The notes under the pieces were generated by a model. That model was not told where the DNA came from. It saw only the letters and a program-made list of their open reading frames with translations, and ran no database searches. A stretch of DNA of 64,000 nt from Lactuca virosa. Taxonomy: Eukaryota > Streptophyta > Magnoliopsida > Asterales > Asteraceae. Every line of letters starts with the position of its first letter. The stretch's first letter is position 1. The position numbers were made by a program, and so were the translations under genes. The stretch spans positions 245,855,483-245,919,482 of the forward strand of contig CAKMRJ010005412.1 of NCBI GenBank assembly GCA_928212115.1, in the 5' to 3' direction. Below are positions 9,983 to 21,341 of this stretch, in pieces.

Positions 9983-12128
9983 ATGTCTATTGATAAAACC
10001 TGGACAACTATTGAAAACCGTAACTCTACCGTGTTCCAACAAGGACTCAAATCTTTTCCTGAGAGCTCCAAACCACAAGTCGATAACAAAAGTCAAACCA
10101 GTGCCCGTGTAACAAATGTAATGTCAATAAATTTATACGACTAGCCATTATGAAATTCCATATACTTCAACATTGTTTTAGTCCACATTATATTATGTGG
10201 AAGTATCACGGAGAAAATACAGTTCATCTGGTTGTGGAAGACATATCACGTAGTAACGAGATGGTCGATGTTATTGCTGATGTTATGGGGGGTGTGATCG
10301 AAAAATATACCAACCACGATGAAGGGAACCTGGATACAGAGGGTAGCGATGTCGATTATGGGTTTCAAAAGATGTTAGAGGAAGTCCAATTAAAATTATA
10401 TCCTGAATGTTCATTTTTTGTCCCTTGACTTTTTAGCAAAGATGATGCATATCAAGGTGATCAACAAATGGACTGATAGTTCATTCAATCAGCTTCTTGA
10501 GTTGTTGCAAACTGCGTTTCCTCAAGCAAACATGGTCCCCCCATCACATTATGAAGCAAAAAAGTCACTTAAAAAGATCAGGTTAGGTTATGAGTCGAAC
10601 ACGTATGTAGAAATGACTGCTTTCTTTTCTGGAAAGAACACAAGTTGTTGCAAAAGTGTCCAGTTTGTAATGAGAGTCGGTAGGTTGATGAAAATACAAA
10701 GGGTAAAGAAGGTGGCTCATAAGGTGTTATGATACTTTCCTGTGACCCCCAGACTTTAACGTCTATATTGTTCTAGACACACAGCTAAAGATATGTTTTG
10801 GCACAGTACCAGACGATCCAAAGATGGTACGATGCTTCATCCCGTTGATGGTACTTAATGGAAAAAATTTGATATGAAGTATCCTAACTTCTCGAGGGAA
10901 CCTCGAAACATACACTTAGGGATTGCTGCTGATGGTTTTAATCTGTTTGGTAACATGTATAATCCTCATAGCACGTGGCTCGTCATACTCACCACTTACA
11001 ATCTTCCACCATGGCTATGCATGAAAGACTCATCCTTCATGTTGACCTTGTTGATTCCCAAACTCAAAGCACCCATGAAGGACTTGGATGTGTTCCTTAG
11101 GCCATTGGTAAATGAGTTGAAGTTGTTATGGAGTTTTGGCGTACGTACTAAAGACGCAACGACATATACATTCTTTAATATGAAAGCGGTGTTGTTATGG
11201 ACAATAAACGAATTTCCAGCTCGTAGTAGTTTATCTGGTTGGAGCGGACAATGGTACAAAGCTTGTCCGACTTGAAATGAAGACACTCCCTCATACCGAG
11301 TATCAAATAAAGTCTTATATGTTGGTCATTGCCGGTTCTTAGATGTTGACCATCCATAGAGAAAAATGTTGGAATATAATGGCCAACACGAGACAAGAGA
11401 CCCTCCATGATAGTTTAGTGAGAAAGAAATACAAGCACAACACACTCGTCTATTGTTTCGTCCACCGGGTAAAATAGCTGCTCAACGAGCTGGCATTAAG
11501 AGAGATCCTAAGGATTTTGAGTTGAGTTGGTCTAAAAATAGCATATTCTTTGAACTTGAATATTGGTCTTCTCTGGAGCGGAAGCACAACTTCAATCTTA
11601 TGCATATTGAAAAAATATGTGGGTGAGTGTCTTCTGGGTACTTATCTGATGAATGATAAGTCTAAAGACAGATCAAATGCTCGGGAGGACTTGACAAAAC
11701 TAAACATTCGGAAAAGTCAATGGTTGAAAGAGACTGGAAACAAGTTCCTTAAACCCCATCCATCTTACTTGTTCACGAAACATGACCGCATTCTTTTTTT
11801 TAAGTTTATAAGAGATGTGAAACTGCTAGATGGGTTTGGATGTATCCCTTCGAGAGGTATATGAAAATACCGAAGGCTCAGTATGTATGAGATGGATGTA
11901 TCCCTTCGAGAGGTATATGAAAATACTAAAAAACTATTTCAGAAACATGGCGAGGTCGGAAGGTTCTATAGCTGAGGGTTATGTTGCTGAAGAGATATTA
12001 TCATTTTGTTCGATGTACCTTGAAGATGTCGATACTCGATTCAATCGCCTCGGAAGTCTAAGGGTCGACCGGCTAGCGCAAAGAAAATGAAAAATCTCAG
12101 TCAGTCAATCTAAATGAGAGAAAACTAC
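9983..12128 (+). pseudogene. TE2 CACTA transposase (TNP2-like), N-terminal and central part
   Basis: The protein would excise and insert CACTA elements. The start ATG at 9983 opens a transposase-associated domain (MSIDKTWTTIENRN) with remnants of its CxxC region near 10100. The TNP2 domain follows at about 10420-11275; landmarks are IHLGIAADGFNLFGNMY, TYNLPPWLCMK and LLWTINEFPARSSLSGWS. A segment at 11530-11830 contains DRSNAREDLTKLNIRKSQW. At 11897-12090 a DUF4218 domain appears, MYPFERYMKILKNYFRN. The stretch that normally links the last two is deleted. Several frameshifts are present. The frame is cut at 12128 by TE3 and resumes at 48265. Confidence 0.9.
11837..11926 (+). repeat. 34-bp direct duplication at the transposase deletion point
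   Basis: Positions 11837-11870 and 11893-11926 are identical (TGGATGTATCCCTTCGAGAG onward). The first copy abuts the point where several hundred bp of transposase are missing. That pattern suggests faulty repair with a filler duplication. Confidence 0.85.
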
Positions 12129-13212
12129 TATGTTAATATGTTGTCGCACGCGTATTAAACAAATAAAAATATTGCACTAAAAATATAGCACAGAGAAGCA
12201 GGGTTGAATCCTCAGGGACACAGCCTAAAAGTCAATACCTTTTTGCATTAGGCACATTCTAGTAAAAAACAGAAATATAACAAGGGGCATTTTAAATTAA
12301 ACTAAAAAGTAAAAACGTAGTGATATTAAAAATAAACGAAAATCAATATTAAAAACGATTTCAGTTCTGCTGTGACTTTCCTAATCATGCAACTAGCCCA
12401 TATCTTATTATTTGAGATGTGTTCTATCTAAGCTGGTACTGAGAAAAACTAACAAGCTCTAGTATAGTCTCTTTTACTTAAACTAGTTAATCAAAACAAG
12501 CTCTTTGAATTAACCCTAACTTTTTACTATTCAATTAAACAAACTCTTAATTAAATAATTAAATTTGCATTAAGTTCTTTGTAAAATATCAAGAGATTTT
12601 CGATACTTCTCACAAGATCGGAAGCATAAAGATATGATTTTTTTAGTTTATACCAGAGTTAAATCACAAAAATGGAACCAATCTGATAGTTGTTACCTTT
12701 ACAAGTCGACAAGAACAATTACATATTCTATTAATTGGTTAACTGGAATGATAAAACCCTAGCTAGGTGATTGGACTAACAAAAATTTAAAACCAAACGT
12801 TCATTAAGCTCAATACTGAAAAATCTAGATAGAAACTCTAAACGAAAATCAGATATGAGAACTAATCACATGAGAAGTACTAGTCTATGCAGAACTGAAA
12901 ACTAAAGTTTAGTCGGACATGGTCAAAAACGAAATTAAACTAGATAAAATAGGCATCAAACATCTAATCTTACTAATCTAATTGAAGGATATGCTCCACA
13001 GTCTTCAGATCTTAAGAAATCGTTGAAATCAGAGAAGAATCGACTCCAAAATCGTATTTTTGTCGTATGGAACTTCAGGAATCGACTAGGGTACGAAATC
13101 CTCCTACTGGAATGTCATTTGAGTCTTCTTATAAGCCTAGCAGGAAAAACGGCAATACATGTGATCGCATGTAGAAGGTTGCGATCGCATGTTTTTAAGA
13201 AAACGCATCTCA
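12129..13212 (-). repeat. TE3 3' LTR, truncated
   Basis: It aligns along its length with 24778-25855, for example GCACTAAAAATATAGCACAG and GCAGGGTTGAATCCTCA in both copies. The divergence is clearly larger than for the younger elements nested inside TE3. Homology stops at about 13212, where TE4 sequence begins; the remaining 0.6 kb of this LTR is missing. Confidence 0.85.
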
Positions 13213-14023
13213 TTTTTGGTCACTTAACTTTTGGTTTTGTACTCATTTGGTCACTTAACTCTTTTTAAGTTTAAAAAGGTCATCAAACTTTTGGCTTTGT
13301 GCTCATTTAGTCACTTAACTTTTGATCTGGGCTCTAGGGGCGATTTGGTCGCGTAAAGTTCCCATCTTTACTTGCATGTATGACCTACTAGCGCTTAAAA
13401 GACCAAAAAGATGGTCTAAAAGTTGCATGGGACTTCCATGGCCATAAAGTTGGCACCTTTAAGCCATGAAGTCCCCTCAAGACCCTAGATCTGAAGGGTT
13501 TGCCCACATGGGATGTCAAAATCCCAAAACCAACATACTTGGACCAAAACATGAAAAAAGCATCCAAAAACTAGATCTTAGCATGCTATAGACAAGGTAG
13601 GAGCTTTATACCTCAGGTGAACCAGCAATGAAGCCCAACTTCTGGATCTACTCTCCTCCTACACGTCCTTGCCCCTTCTTGAAGCACCTTCTTCTTCAAA
13701 ATCACAAAGAATGCACAAAAATTTGCTCAAAACTCTCAAAAGTGAATTAGGGTTTCGTGGCTAGGTTTTGGGACAATGCAGGCTGGAAATGAGGCCAGCT
13801 TATGGGGGTTAAGGTGTTTAAATAGGGTGCAAAACCCTGAAAATTAGGGTTCCATTCTGCCAGTCTACTCGTTGAGTTGAGGCTACTCAACTCGTTGAGT
13901 AGACTTGTTAACCCGCGTCCCAATCCATCTCTACCCGGCAAGTTTGGGGCCTCCAACTCGTCGAGTTTCTATACAAAAATGAGTAATTATGAATTAAATA
14001 CATACCAGGAACCAGGCGTTACA
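13213..14023 (-). repeat. TE4 3' LTR remnant, with triplicated motif at its outer edge
   Basis: The right edge GGCGTTACA abuts a purine-rich tract (GGTGGAGGAGAT on the minus strand, 14024-14036), the polypurine tract that primes plus-strand synthesis. ACTCGTTGAGT and ACTCGTCGAGT motifs occur at 13868-13965. The outer 110 bp hold three tandem copies of a GGTCACTTAACTTTTGG unit. Compared with the 1953-bp TE8 LTR, the outer half is missing. Confidence 0.75.
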
Positions 14024-14530
14024 AATCTCCTCCACCTATCTCCGAATTCATCCTCGAAGTCTGCTACGTCTGGAAATAGGTCTAAGTAGTGCTCCATCAT
14101 CTCATCCTCCAGCTCCCATGTCCATTCTGAACCATTGAGGTGCTGCCACTGCACCTTCACCAACTCTACCCTCTTGTTCCTCAGATCCTTCGTCTTCCTA
14201 TCGAGAATGGCTACCGGTCTCTCGATATAGTTCAGGCTATCATCCACCTGAATATCCTCCAAAGGCATAACTACGGAGTCATCCACTAAGCACTTCCGTA
14301 GCTAGGAGACATGAAAAGTGTTGTGGATCTGACTAAACTCGACTGACAGATCCATTCGATATGCAACTCGGCGCACCCGAGCCAAGACCCTGAATGGACC
14401 TATGTACCTGAGACCCAGCTTTCCCCGTTTCCTGAACCGAATGACACCTTTCCAAGGTGACACCTTCATGAGGACCATATCTCCTACCTGAAACTCTAGG
14501 TATGATCGAAGTCTGTCGGCGTAGCTCTTC
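13987..14530 (-). pseudogene. TE4 integrase C-terminus with chromodomain-like tail
   Basis: The 13987-14286 segment encodes VVMPLEDIQVDDSLNYIERP followed by a chromodomain-like stretch, VELVKVQWQHLNGSEWTWE. Chromodomains of chromoviruses are thought to guide integration to marked chromatin. Upstream, 14287-14530 continues the integrase C-terminal linker in other frames. The usual stop before the polypurine tract is absent, and this frame runs into the LTR before stopping at 13987. Confidence 0.82.
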
Positions 14531-15516
14531 TGCCGACTTTGGGCCGTATGGAGTCTACTCCGGACCTGATGATCTTCTCTGCCGTCTTGAGTAAAACTTC
14601 GGTACTCCCCATGACCCTTTGTACGTCCAACCTCACCCTAACATATCGGGGTTCTTCACTTCCTCCCATAAACCGTCTTGAAGGATGGATGGTCGATGTT
14701 TGCGTGGTTGCTATTATTGTAGGAAAACTCTGCCAAGGGAAGGTAGGTATCCCAGCTACCGCCAAAGTCTAGAATGCACGCCCATAACATATCCTCCAAG
14801 GTCTGGATGGTCTGCTTGCTCTGACCATCCGTCCGTGGGTGAAAAGTCGTGCTGAACTGTAAACGAGTACCAAACTCGTCATGAAATTTCTTCCAGAACC
14901 TGGAAGTGAACCGTACATCTCGGTCAAAAATCACAGAAACTGGCACCCCGTGTCGAGCTACTACCTCCCTGATGTAGATGTCAACCAGGTTCTTGGCTGA
15001 AATGCTCTTGTGAATCGGAATGAAATGGGCACTCTTGGTCAACCGATCCACAATGACCCAAATCGAATCCACTCCCCGTGCGGTCCCGGGAAGCTTCGTG
15101 ATGAAATCAATAGTAATATCCTTCTATTTCCACACAGGTATATCCAACGCCTGCGTCTTTCCATGAGGTATCTAGTGTTCGGCCTTGACCTTCCTGCAAG
15201 TCAAGCACCTCTCGACGTACCAAGCTACATCCTGCTTCATGCAGGGCCACTAGTAATCAGGACGAAGATCTCTATACATCTTCGTCACCCCGGGATGGAT
15301 GGAAAATCAGGATTTGTGCACCTCCTCCGTCAGGATTTGGCGCACACCGCACTTGTACGGAACCCACACTCTGCAATGGAGTGTCAAAAGCCCGCGACTA
15401 TCATAGTCGAAGGAGGAAATCTGACGCACGATACGCTCACTTTTCCGGTGTTCCTCCTTCATAGCCTCCTGCTGGGCCTCCAGAATCCGCTCCAAAAGCG
15501 GAGTCACTACTGTCAT
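14531..15516 (-). pseudogene. TE4 integrase core
   Basis: The 14656-15072 segment carries VDRLTKSAHFIPI, the second catalytic Asp region FDRDVRFTSRFW, and DGQSKQTIQTLED where functional relatives have Glu before the TIQ motif. The catalytic Glu is therefore replaced by Lys. The zinc-binding region lies at 15150-15350, with a CLTC-type motif interrupted by stops. The enzyme would join cDNA ends to target DNA; this copy could not. Confidence 0.85.
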
Positions 15517-15518
15517 CC

Positions 15519-16141
15519 TCAGTCAGATGTCCCTAATCGGGGTTGCGAATGCCTTGCGGTTGAGTGCATCGGCCACAACGTTGGCCTTCCCTGGGTGGTA
15601 GAGGATCTCGCAATCATAAACTTCACCACGTCCAACCACCGTCGCTGCCTCATGTTCAGATTTGCTTGGTCCATCAAGTACCTCAAACTCTTGTGATCTG
15701 TGTAAATGGTACAACGGACCTCATAGAGGTAGTGTCGCCAAATCTTCAGGGCAAAAACAACCACCCCAACTCAATGTCGTGCGTCGGGTAATTCGCCTTG
15801 TGAGGCTTTAGCTGCCTCGAGGCGTAGGCGATGACGTGCCCCCTCTGCATCAACACTACGCCCAAACCCGAGATGGACGCATCACAATACACTACAAAAT
15901 ACTCAACGCCCTCTAGCAGGTTTAAGATCGGTGCCTCGCACAACCTTTGCCTCAAAGTCTCGAATGCTGCCTGCTGCTCAGGCCCCCAGTGAAAGATAAC
16001 AGTCTTCTTCGTCAGTCGGGTCAGTGGTACCGCTATCTTGGAGAAATCCTGAATGAATCTCCGATAATAGCCGGCTAAACCGAGGAAGCTCTGAATCTCA
16101 TATGGAGACTTCGGAACCTCCCATCTCATCACGGTCTCCAC
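15519..16141 (-). pseudogene. TE4 RNase H
   Basis: The product shows YYRRFIQDFSKIAVPLTRLT at the connection domain. RNase H motifs VVYCDASISGLGVVLMQ and YTDHKSLRYLMDQ follow, with a frameshift near 15750. RNase H removes the RNA strand during reverse transcription. It continues directly from the reverse transcriptase upstream. Confidence 0.88.
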
Positions 16142-16207
16142 CTATGCCGGATCGACCAAAATACCGTTTTGGTTGACAAGGTGGCCTAGAAACTGCACCT
16201 CGTATAA

Positions 16208-16930
16208 CTAGAACTCGCACTTGGAGAACTTGGCGTACAAGCTCTCCCTCCTCAGGGTATCCAACACCTCTCGCAAGTGCTCCACGTGTTGCTCCTGCGT
16301 CTTGGAGTAAACCAAGATGTCATCAATAAAGACTATCACATACCGATCCAACATCGGTCTGTATACACGTTTCATGAGGTCCATGAACGCGGAAGGAGCA
16401 TTGGTGTGCCCAAAGGGCATCACCACGAATTCGTAATTACCATAGTGAGTCCGGAAAGCAGTCTTCTGTAAATCCTCATCTCTGACTCTCATATGGTGAT
16501 AGCCTGAACGCAAATTGGTCTTGGAAAACCAAGATGCCCCCTGAAGCTGGTCGAAGAGATCGTCAATCCTCAAGAGTGGGTAACGGTTCTTCACCGTTAG
16601 CTTGTTCAAATCTCGGTAGTCTATACACATCTGATGTGACCCGTCCTTCTTCTTCACAAACAAAATCGGGGCTCACCAAGGCGAACTGCTCGGCCAGATA
16701 ATTCCCTTGTCTAACAGCTCCTGCAGCTATGTAGACAACTCCTGCATCTCGGGAGGAGCCAACCGATATGGTGCCTTGGCTATCGGAGTCGCACCCGGAA
16801 CTATGTCAATCCTGAACTCCACCTGTCTCTCCAAAGGTATCCCAGGAAACTCCTCTTGGAACATATCCGGATACTCCCGCACAATTGGTACATCGCTCAC
16901 AGTCGCCTTACCCCCTTCATGGGTATCCAT
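16208..16930 (-). pseudogene. TE4 reverse transcriptase
   Basis: The N-terminal part (16727-16930) includes FPGIPLERQVEFRIDIVPGA and YRLAPPEMQEL. The palm part (16208-16663) includes MCIDYRDLNKLTVKNRYPL and the catalytic VFIDDILVYSKT. The FIDD box is intact. A stop and frameshift near 16670-16725 separate the two parts. Domain order and sequence are typical of plant chromoviruses. Confidence 0.9.
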
Positions 16931-17188
16931 AACATAGCCGACATAACCTGTATAACCATGCTGAAGCTAGTGCTTAGCTCTCGCTGCTGAACACAAAGTC
17001 GGCCCACACTGTGGCCTCCCTCCCTGAATCACCAACTCTCTCCCACTTGGGGTCCTGACATGAACCAACTGTTGCTCACAATCGATCACTGCCCCCATTA
17101 GGGCTTAACCAATCCATAGCTATGATGACTATGTTCCCACGCAAAGGAATGGGAACCAAATCCACGAGGTAACGCTCGTCATACATCC

Positions 17189-17692
17189 TCAGGAGACAAT
17201 CTCTGTAAACCTCTGATGCCGAATGGTTCGGTCATCCACAATCTCGACCTCTAACGGACAATCCAACGTGGCTGAAGACACAACAAACCTCTTGCTGAGT
17301 GCAAGAGATACAAATGATCGGGTAGCCACCAAGTCAAATAACACCTGTACTGGGATGCTATTCACATGGAATGATCCCGTCACCACATCCAGTGTGGCAC
17401 GCGCCTCCTCAGCCGTCAGCTGGAAGGCTCGGCTCCTCACTAATAGAGCATCTAACTTTCCCTGTCGACCATCTGTGATCCGTAGGGTTGTTGGAGCTGG
17501 CTCCGCCATTTGCGCTCCTGATACCAATCTCGGGCAGTTGCCCTTTTTATGGCCCTTCTGATTGGAATGAAAGCAAATCAGGTCTGATGTCTGAATGGTG
17601 GGGGTAGGGGCAGTACAATCCCTTCTAAAGTGCCCAAGCTCGTCGCACTTATAGCAGCCTGATCCCCCTAATCCACAAACTCCCTCATGCAT
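17189..17692 (-). pseudogene. TE4 zinc knuckles and aspartic protease
   Basis: Two CCHC-like knuckles are visible, CYKCDELGHFRRDC and CFHSNQKGHKKGNC. The protease follows at VQVLFDLVATRSFVS, where the active-site triad Asp-Ser/Thr-Gly has become Asp-Leu-Val, so it should be inactive. The reading frame ends at 17189, before the reverse transcriptase. Confidence 0.87.
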
Positions 17693-18573
17693 CTTGCCGA
17701 ATTTCCCACAGCGGCTCCGGCACTGATGGCCCTTCGACCTCGAGTCAAATCCCTTAGGTTTCTTCCCAAAAACCCAGTCGTCTGCCTAGTCTCTGCTTCC
17801 TCTTCCTGATCTACTTTATATCAATCTCCCTCCCCTTTGCCCTGGCTATCATATCATCCAAGGTCGGGCACGCCGAATAGCTAACATACTTCCGAATGTT
17901 ATCTCTCAACATATCATGGTACCCGTGTTTTCTTCATCTCCTCATCACCCGCATACTGAGGCACCAACAAAGCCCTCTCCCTGAACTTGGCGGTAATCTC
18001 CACAACTGTCTTAGTGGTCTATCTCATATCTAGAAACTCCTTGGCTAGCTACTGAATCTCCACAGCTGGCGTAAACTTGGCTCGAAATCTGGTCACAAAG
18101 TCCGACCAGGTCATAGCCTCAATGGTTGGGGCTCCCAACATATCACTGACTGCCTCCCACCAGTCTCTAGCCCGCTCTCTCAAACAACTAGCCGCAAACC
18201 TGACCTTCGACCCCTCAGGGCAGAAGCTCGTCACCTGCGCAAACTCAATGTCTGCGATCCATCTTCTCGCCACAATGGGGTCCTTCACCCCGCTGAAGTC
18301 TGGCACCCCGCATCCCCTGAAATCCGTGAAGGAGAGCGTGTGAGTCCCTAACTGGTCAGGTGCCATGTCACTCTTGAATACCCTAAGGTGATCCTCCATC
18401 AGCTCAATGATACCCTCCTTGATCGACCCGAAAATCACCGGGGTCGCCTCAAGGATGCCTCTCGTAATCTCGGATGCAATGAACTCGCACAATCTGTCAT
18501 CAACTGGCTCAGAACCTGTACCCAAACCTGACCCAGACCCTGAACCTCCTGCTCCATGACGTGTCATCACCAT
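17693..18573 (-). pseudogene. TE4 gag
   Basis: The start Met at 18571-18573 (MVMTRHGAGGSGSG) fits the Gly/Ser-rich N-terminus of this gag family. Residues further on, PDFSGVKDPIVARRWIADIE and ARDWWEAVSDMLG, are the retrotransposon gag domain. The frame is open to 18049 and then decays to 17693. Gag forms the particle. Confidence 0.87.
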
Positions 18574-19527
18574 TCTGAAACAAACCACAGAATCATCAGA
18601 GTCACACATAATATCGAGAGACCTCATGCTCACTACAAGTTCCTTGGTTTAATCTCAGCTCTCCTTGATTCGAGTATGGATCCTCTGCTTTTAGTAGTAT
18701 GGGTCCATACTACCTTCCACATCTATCCGTACTTTCTTCAAGAATCGCCTTAACTCCACCAAGTCCGTTTCACTACTACTGCTCGCCGCACTAATCTCAT
18801 CCTAGGCTTACCCTAGGGTAATCTCTGACTCACTCTCCGCCATCAGCTGCATAAGAAGTCCCTGCTATCTCTCCCTAACTAGCTCACAAATGCCATTACA
18901 TATTACTAAGACCAGATAATTCTTCGAATGAGAGGTCCTACCCTACAACGGTTGGACTCAGACAAGAGCTGCGAAATAGGGCTAGACCTAACCTTCTGAA
19001 ATTATTTAGTCCTCGTAATATGTAACTTAACGTATTCGTTTACTAGTTAGTTAAAGATAACTAGGATTCCTAAAAGCACAAAGCAATCAACATTCAAGCA
19101 TTGAGCAAGCAACCAGGCATATCCTAAACATGTCATCATATCACTGACTAATCAGTACTATTCAATAGGCACATACATCAGGAAAATAAGGCATCTTCCT
19201 AGATCCTTAGCCCTAATCTAGCATGTAGTTCTCATACATATACAGTAGGCATATAAGACATCCTTCCTAGATCCTTAGCCCTAATCTAGCATACAATTCT
19301 CATAATCATATCATATATCATAGAAAACATGTATGTGTATCTTGGGGAATAACTTACTTGGGCTCGGCCGATTGCACGCATCACACTCCTTGTCCTTTCT
19401 CAAAACTCTTAGTTTTAATTTTTAGAAAAATTATTTTTATTTTAAAAATTTCTCAAACCCTCGATTTGAGTCCAGACACCCCCGAAGGTGTTTCCGAATC
19501 CCTCAAACCAAGTCTCTGATACCAACT
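18574..19527 (-). other. TE4 5' leader with primer-binding site at 19513-19524
   Basis: Between LTR and gag is about 950 bp of leader without coding signal. It contains two near-identical stretches at about 19195-19230 and 19260-19295 (CCTAGATCCTTAGCCCTAA). The primer site on the minus strand is TGGTATCAGAGA, the initiator Met-tRNA type, three bases from the LTR end. Confidence 0.8.
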
Positions 19528-20430
19528 TGTAACATCCGAAAATTTACGACAAAAAATTTCATTTTAATTTAATAATATTTGTCTGAAAACATCCATAGTA
19601 TCAACTCATATCAAACCAATGTATCAATAGTCAAAACATGTCATGATAAAACAACATCAGAGTATAAGTCCCAAGAATCTCATGTGCGGAAATCATGGTG
19701 TGATGCGCTGCAATCATGTTGACTCCTTTCCTTTCGAAGAAGAAGTACCTGAAACCAAAACTGGAAACCGTAAGCACAAAGCTTAATGATTTCCCTCATT
19801 ATACCACATACCATATAATAACATACTGTCTAGCATATTCCGGTGCTGGCCTACCCCTTCGGTCTCTTTTAACCGGTAACCGCCTAGCATATCATAGTGC
19901 TGGCCTACCCCTTCGGTGTCTTTCGACCGGTAACTTCCTAGCATATCTGAGTGCTGGCCTACCCCTTCGGTCTCATCCAACCGGTAATGAGGACTATTTC
20001 ACCCCTACTACTACCACATATCATCCTAGTACATAAACACATAAGTCACATACTGCCTAGCATATCTGAGTGCTGGCCTACCCCTTCCGTCCTTTCGATC
20101 GGTAACGGGGTCTATCCCACCCCTCCTATCACTATCACATAATATCATAGCATACTAGCACATAAAGCATAACAGATAGTGGCATACCAGACAATTATCA
20201 CAAAGACAATCATCTCTACTATAATCAACTACTAGTGGGTCGGCATTGGTGCCTTCGACCCATTTCTACTGGAAGGTAACTCACCTCAAATGCTGTAAAG
20301 TAGCTGAACGGTCCTCAACTCAGAAATCAACCCCACCCAAAGTCAACATTCTGGGTTGACTCAACTCGCCGAGTTGGCCGTTCAACTCGCCGAGTTCCTT
20401 CTTGACTATGTGGATCTAATATTAGGGCTC
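19528..20430 (-). repeat. TE4 5' LTR remnant with 54-bp tandem units
   Basis: It starts TGTAACATCCG in plus-strand reading next to the primer site. Units containing CTAGCATAT, GTGCTGGCCTACCCCTTC and CCGGTAA begin at 19831, 19885 and 19939 (period 54), with a fourth at 20058. Two ACTCGCCGAGT palindromes lie at about 20365-20395. The right part of the LTR is missing beyond about 20430. Confidence 0.8.
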
Positions 20431-21341
20431 TCTGTTACCGTGAGGGTAACGTGTGTCAACAAATAGGTCCGTGTTCTGTGGATCCAGGGTTGTCGATAAA
20501 GATTCTTTTTAAACATTCAAAAGCAAATCATTCCAAAGTTGTTATTACCACCTACAAAAACATTTAAGTATGCCATTTTTTTATTATCTAAAGTTGTGGT
20601 ATCATATTACGGTGTTTGGGTCCCTAGTTATGACAGCTGATTCTACACTTCCAATAACAAACCGGTCACTTCGGAATTTCATTTTCCATCTTCGCGGAGT
20701 TATCGAATTTAAGTGTATGTAAAGAGTATCCTCATCTCGTATTTTTTATATTTTTTTTGAATTTTTTCAATTTTCTAAAAGATTTTTAAGAATTTTTAAA
20801 TGTAGAAAAATAAAAGTAACTAGAAATAAAAAAAATTTGGGTTTTGTTTTATGAATGTAGAAAAATAAAAAAGGTAAATAAAATATTTTTGGATTTTTCA
20901 AATATTTTATATGCAAATGCACAAGAATAAAACGCAAAAAGAAAAATAAAATTTGAAAATTATAAATGAAAAACTAAAAATTTTAAAATTTTTAACAAAA
21001 AAATGCAATTTTTCATACTAACACCTCCTCAAGCTTAAAATGATGCATTGTACTTAATGTTTATAGATGAATGAACAGATCAATAAAGAATATATAAAAG
21101 AAAAAAAGGTGCAGTTATTAATGAATGTACCTGATAAGTTTGTAGAAATTCTGATTTTGACGACGATGAGGCGAAAAATCTGAATTTCAGCAGCTTGAAG
21201 ATCCTCTGATTTCCCCAAGCTTGCTTGGACTGCAACCATCTCTTTATTAAAAGAAAAAAAATTTAAACTACTCATTGGGTTGCCTCCCAGAAAGCTACTC
21301 ATTTTTAAAGTCGTTGGCTCAGTTTTGCCCAACCAGATTAA
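20431..21341 (-). other. TE3 3' non-coding internal region
   Basis: This AT-rich stretch has no gene. On the minus strand, near 21290, it contains TTTCTGGGAGGCAACCCA. That conserved block resembles the GGGAGGCAACCC sequence found downstream of coding regions in Athila-type elements. It links the TE3 protease to the TE4 junction. Confidence 0.6.

Larger units (their letters stand above)
13213..20430 (-). mobile_element. TE4: Ty3/gypsy chromovirus (Tekay-like), broken
   Basis: The minus strand carries gag (to 18573), zinc knuckles and protease, reverse transcriptase, RNase H, integrase and a chromodomain-like C-terminus in the usual gypsy order. LTR parts flank it: 13213-14023 on the left and 19528-20430 on the right. 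Each retains only the half that touches the internal region, so both outer LTR ends and any target duplication are gone. Numerous stops and frameshifts show it is inactive. Confidence 0.88.

Noticed and set aside
19830..20110. CRISPR-like array
   Set aside because: Units of 54 bp are directly adjoining degenerate tandem repeats without unique spacers, in a plant LTR.
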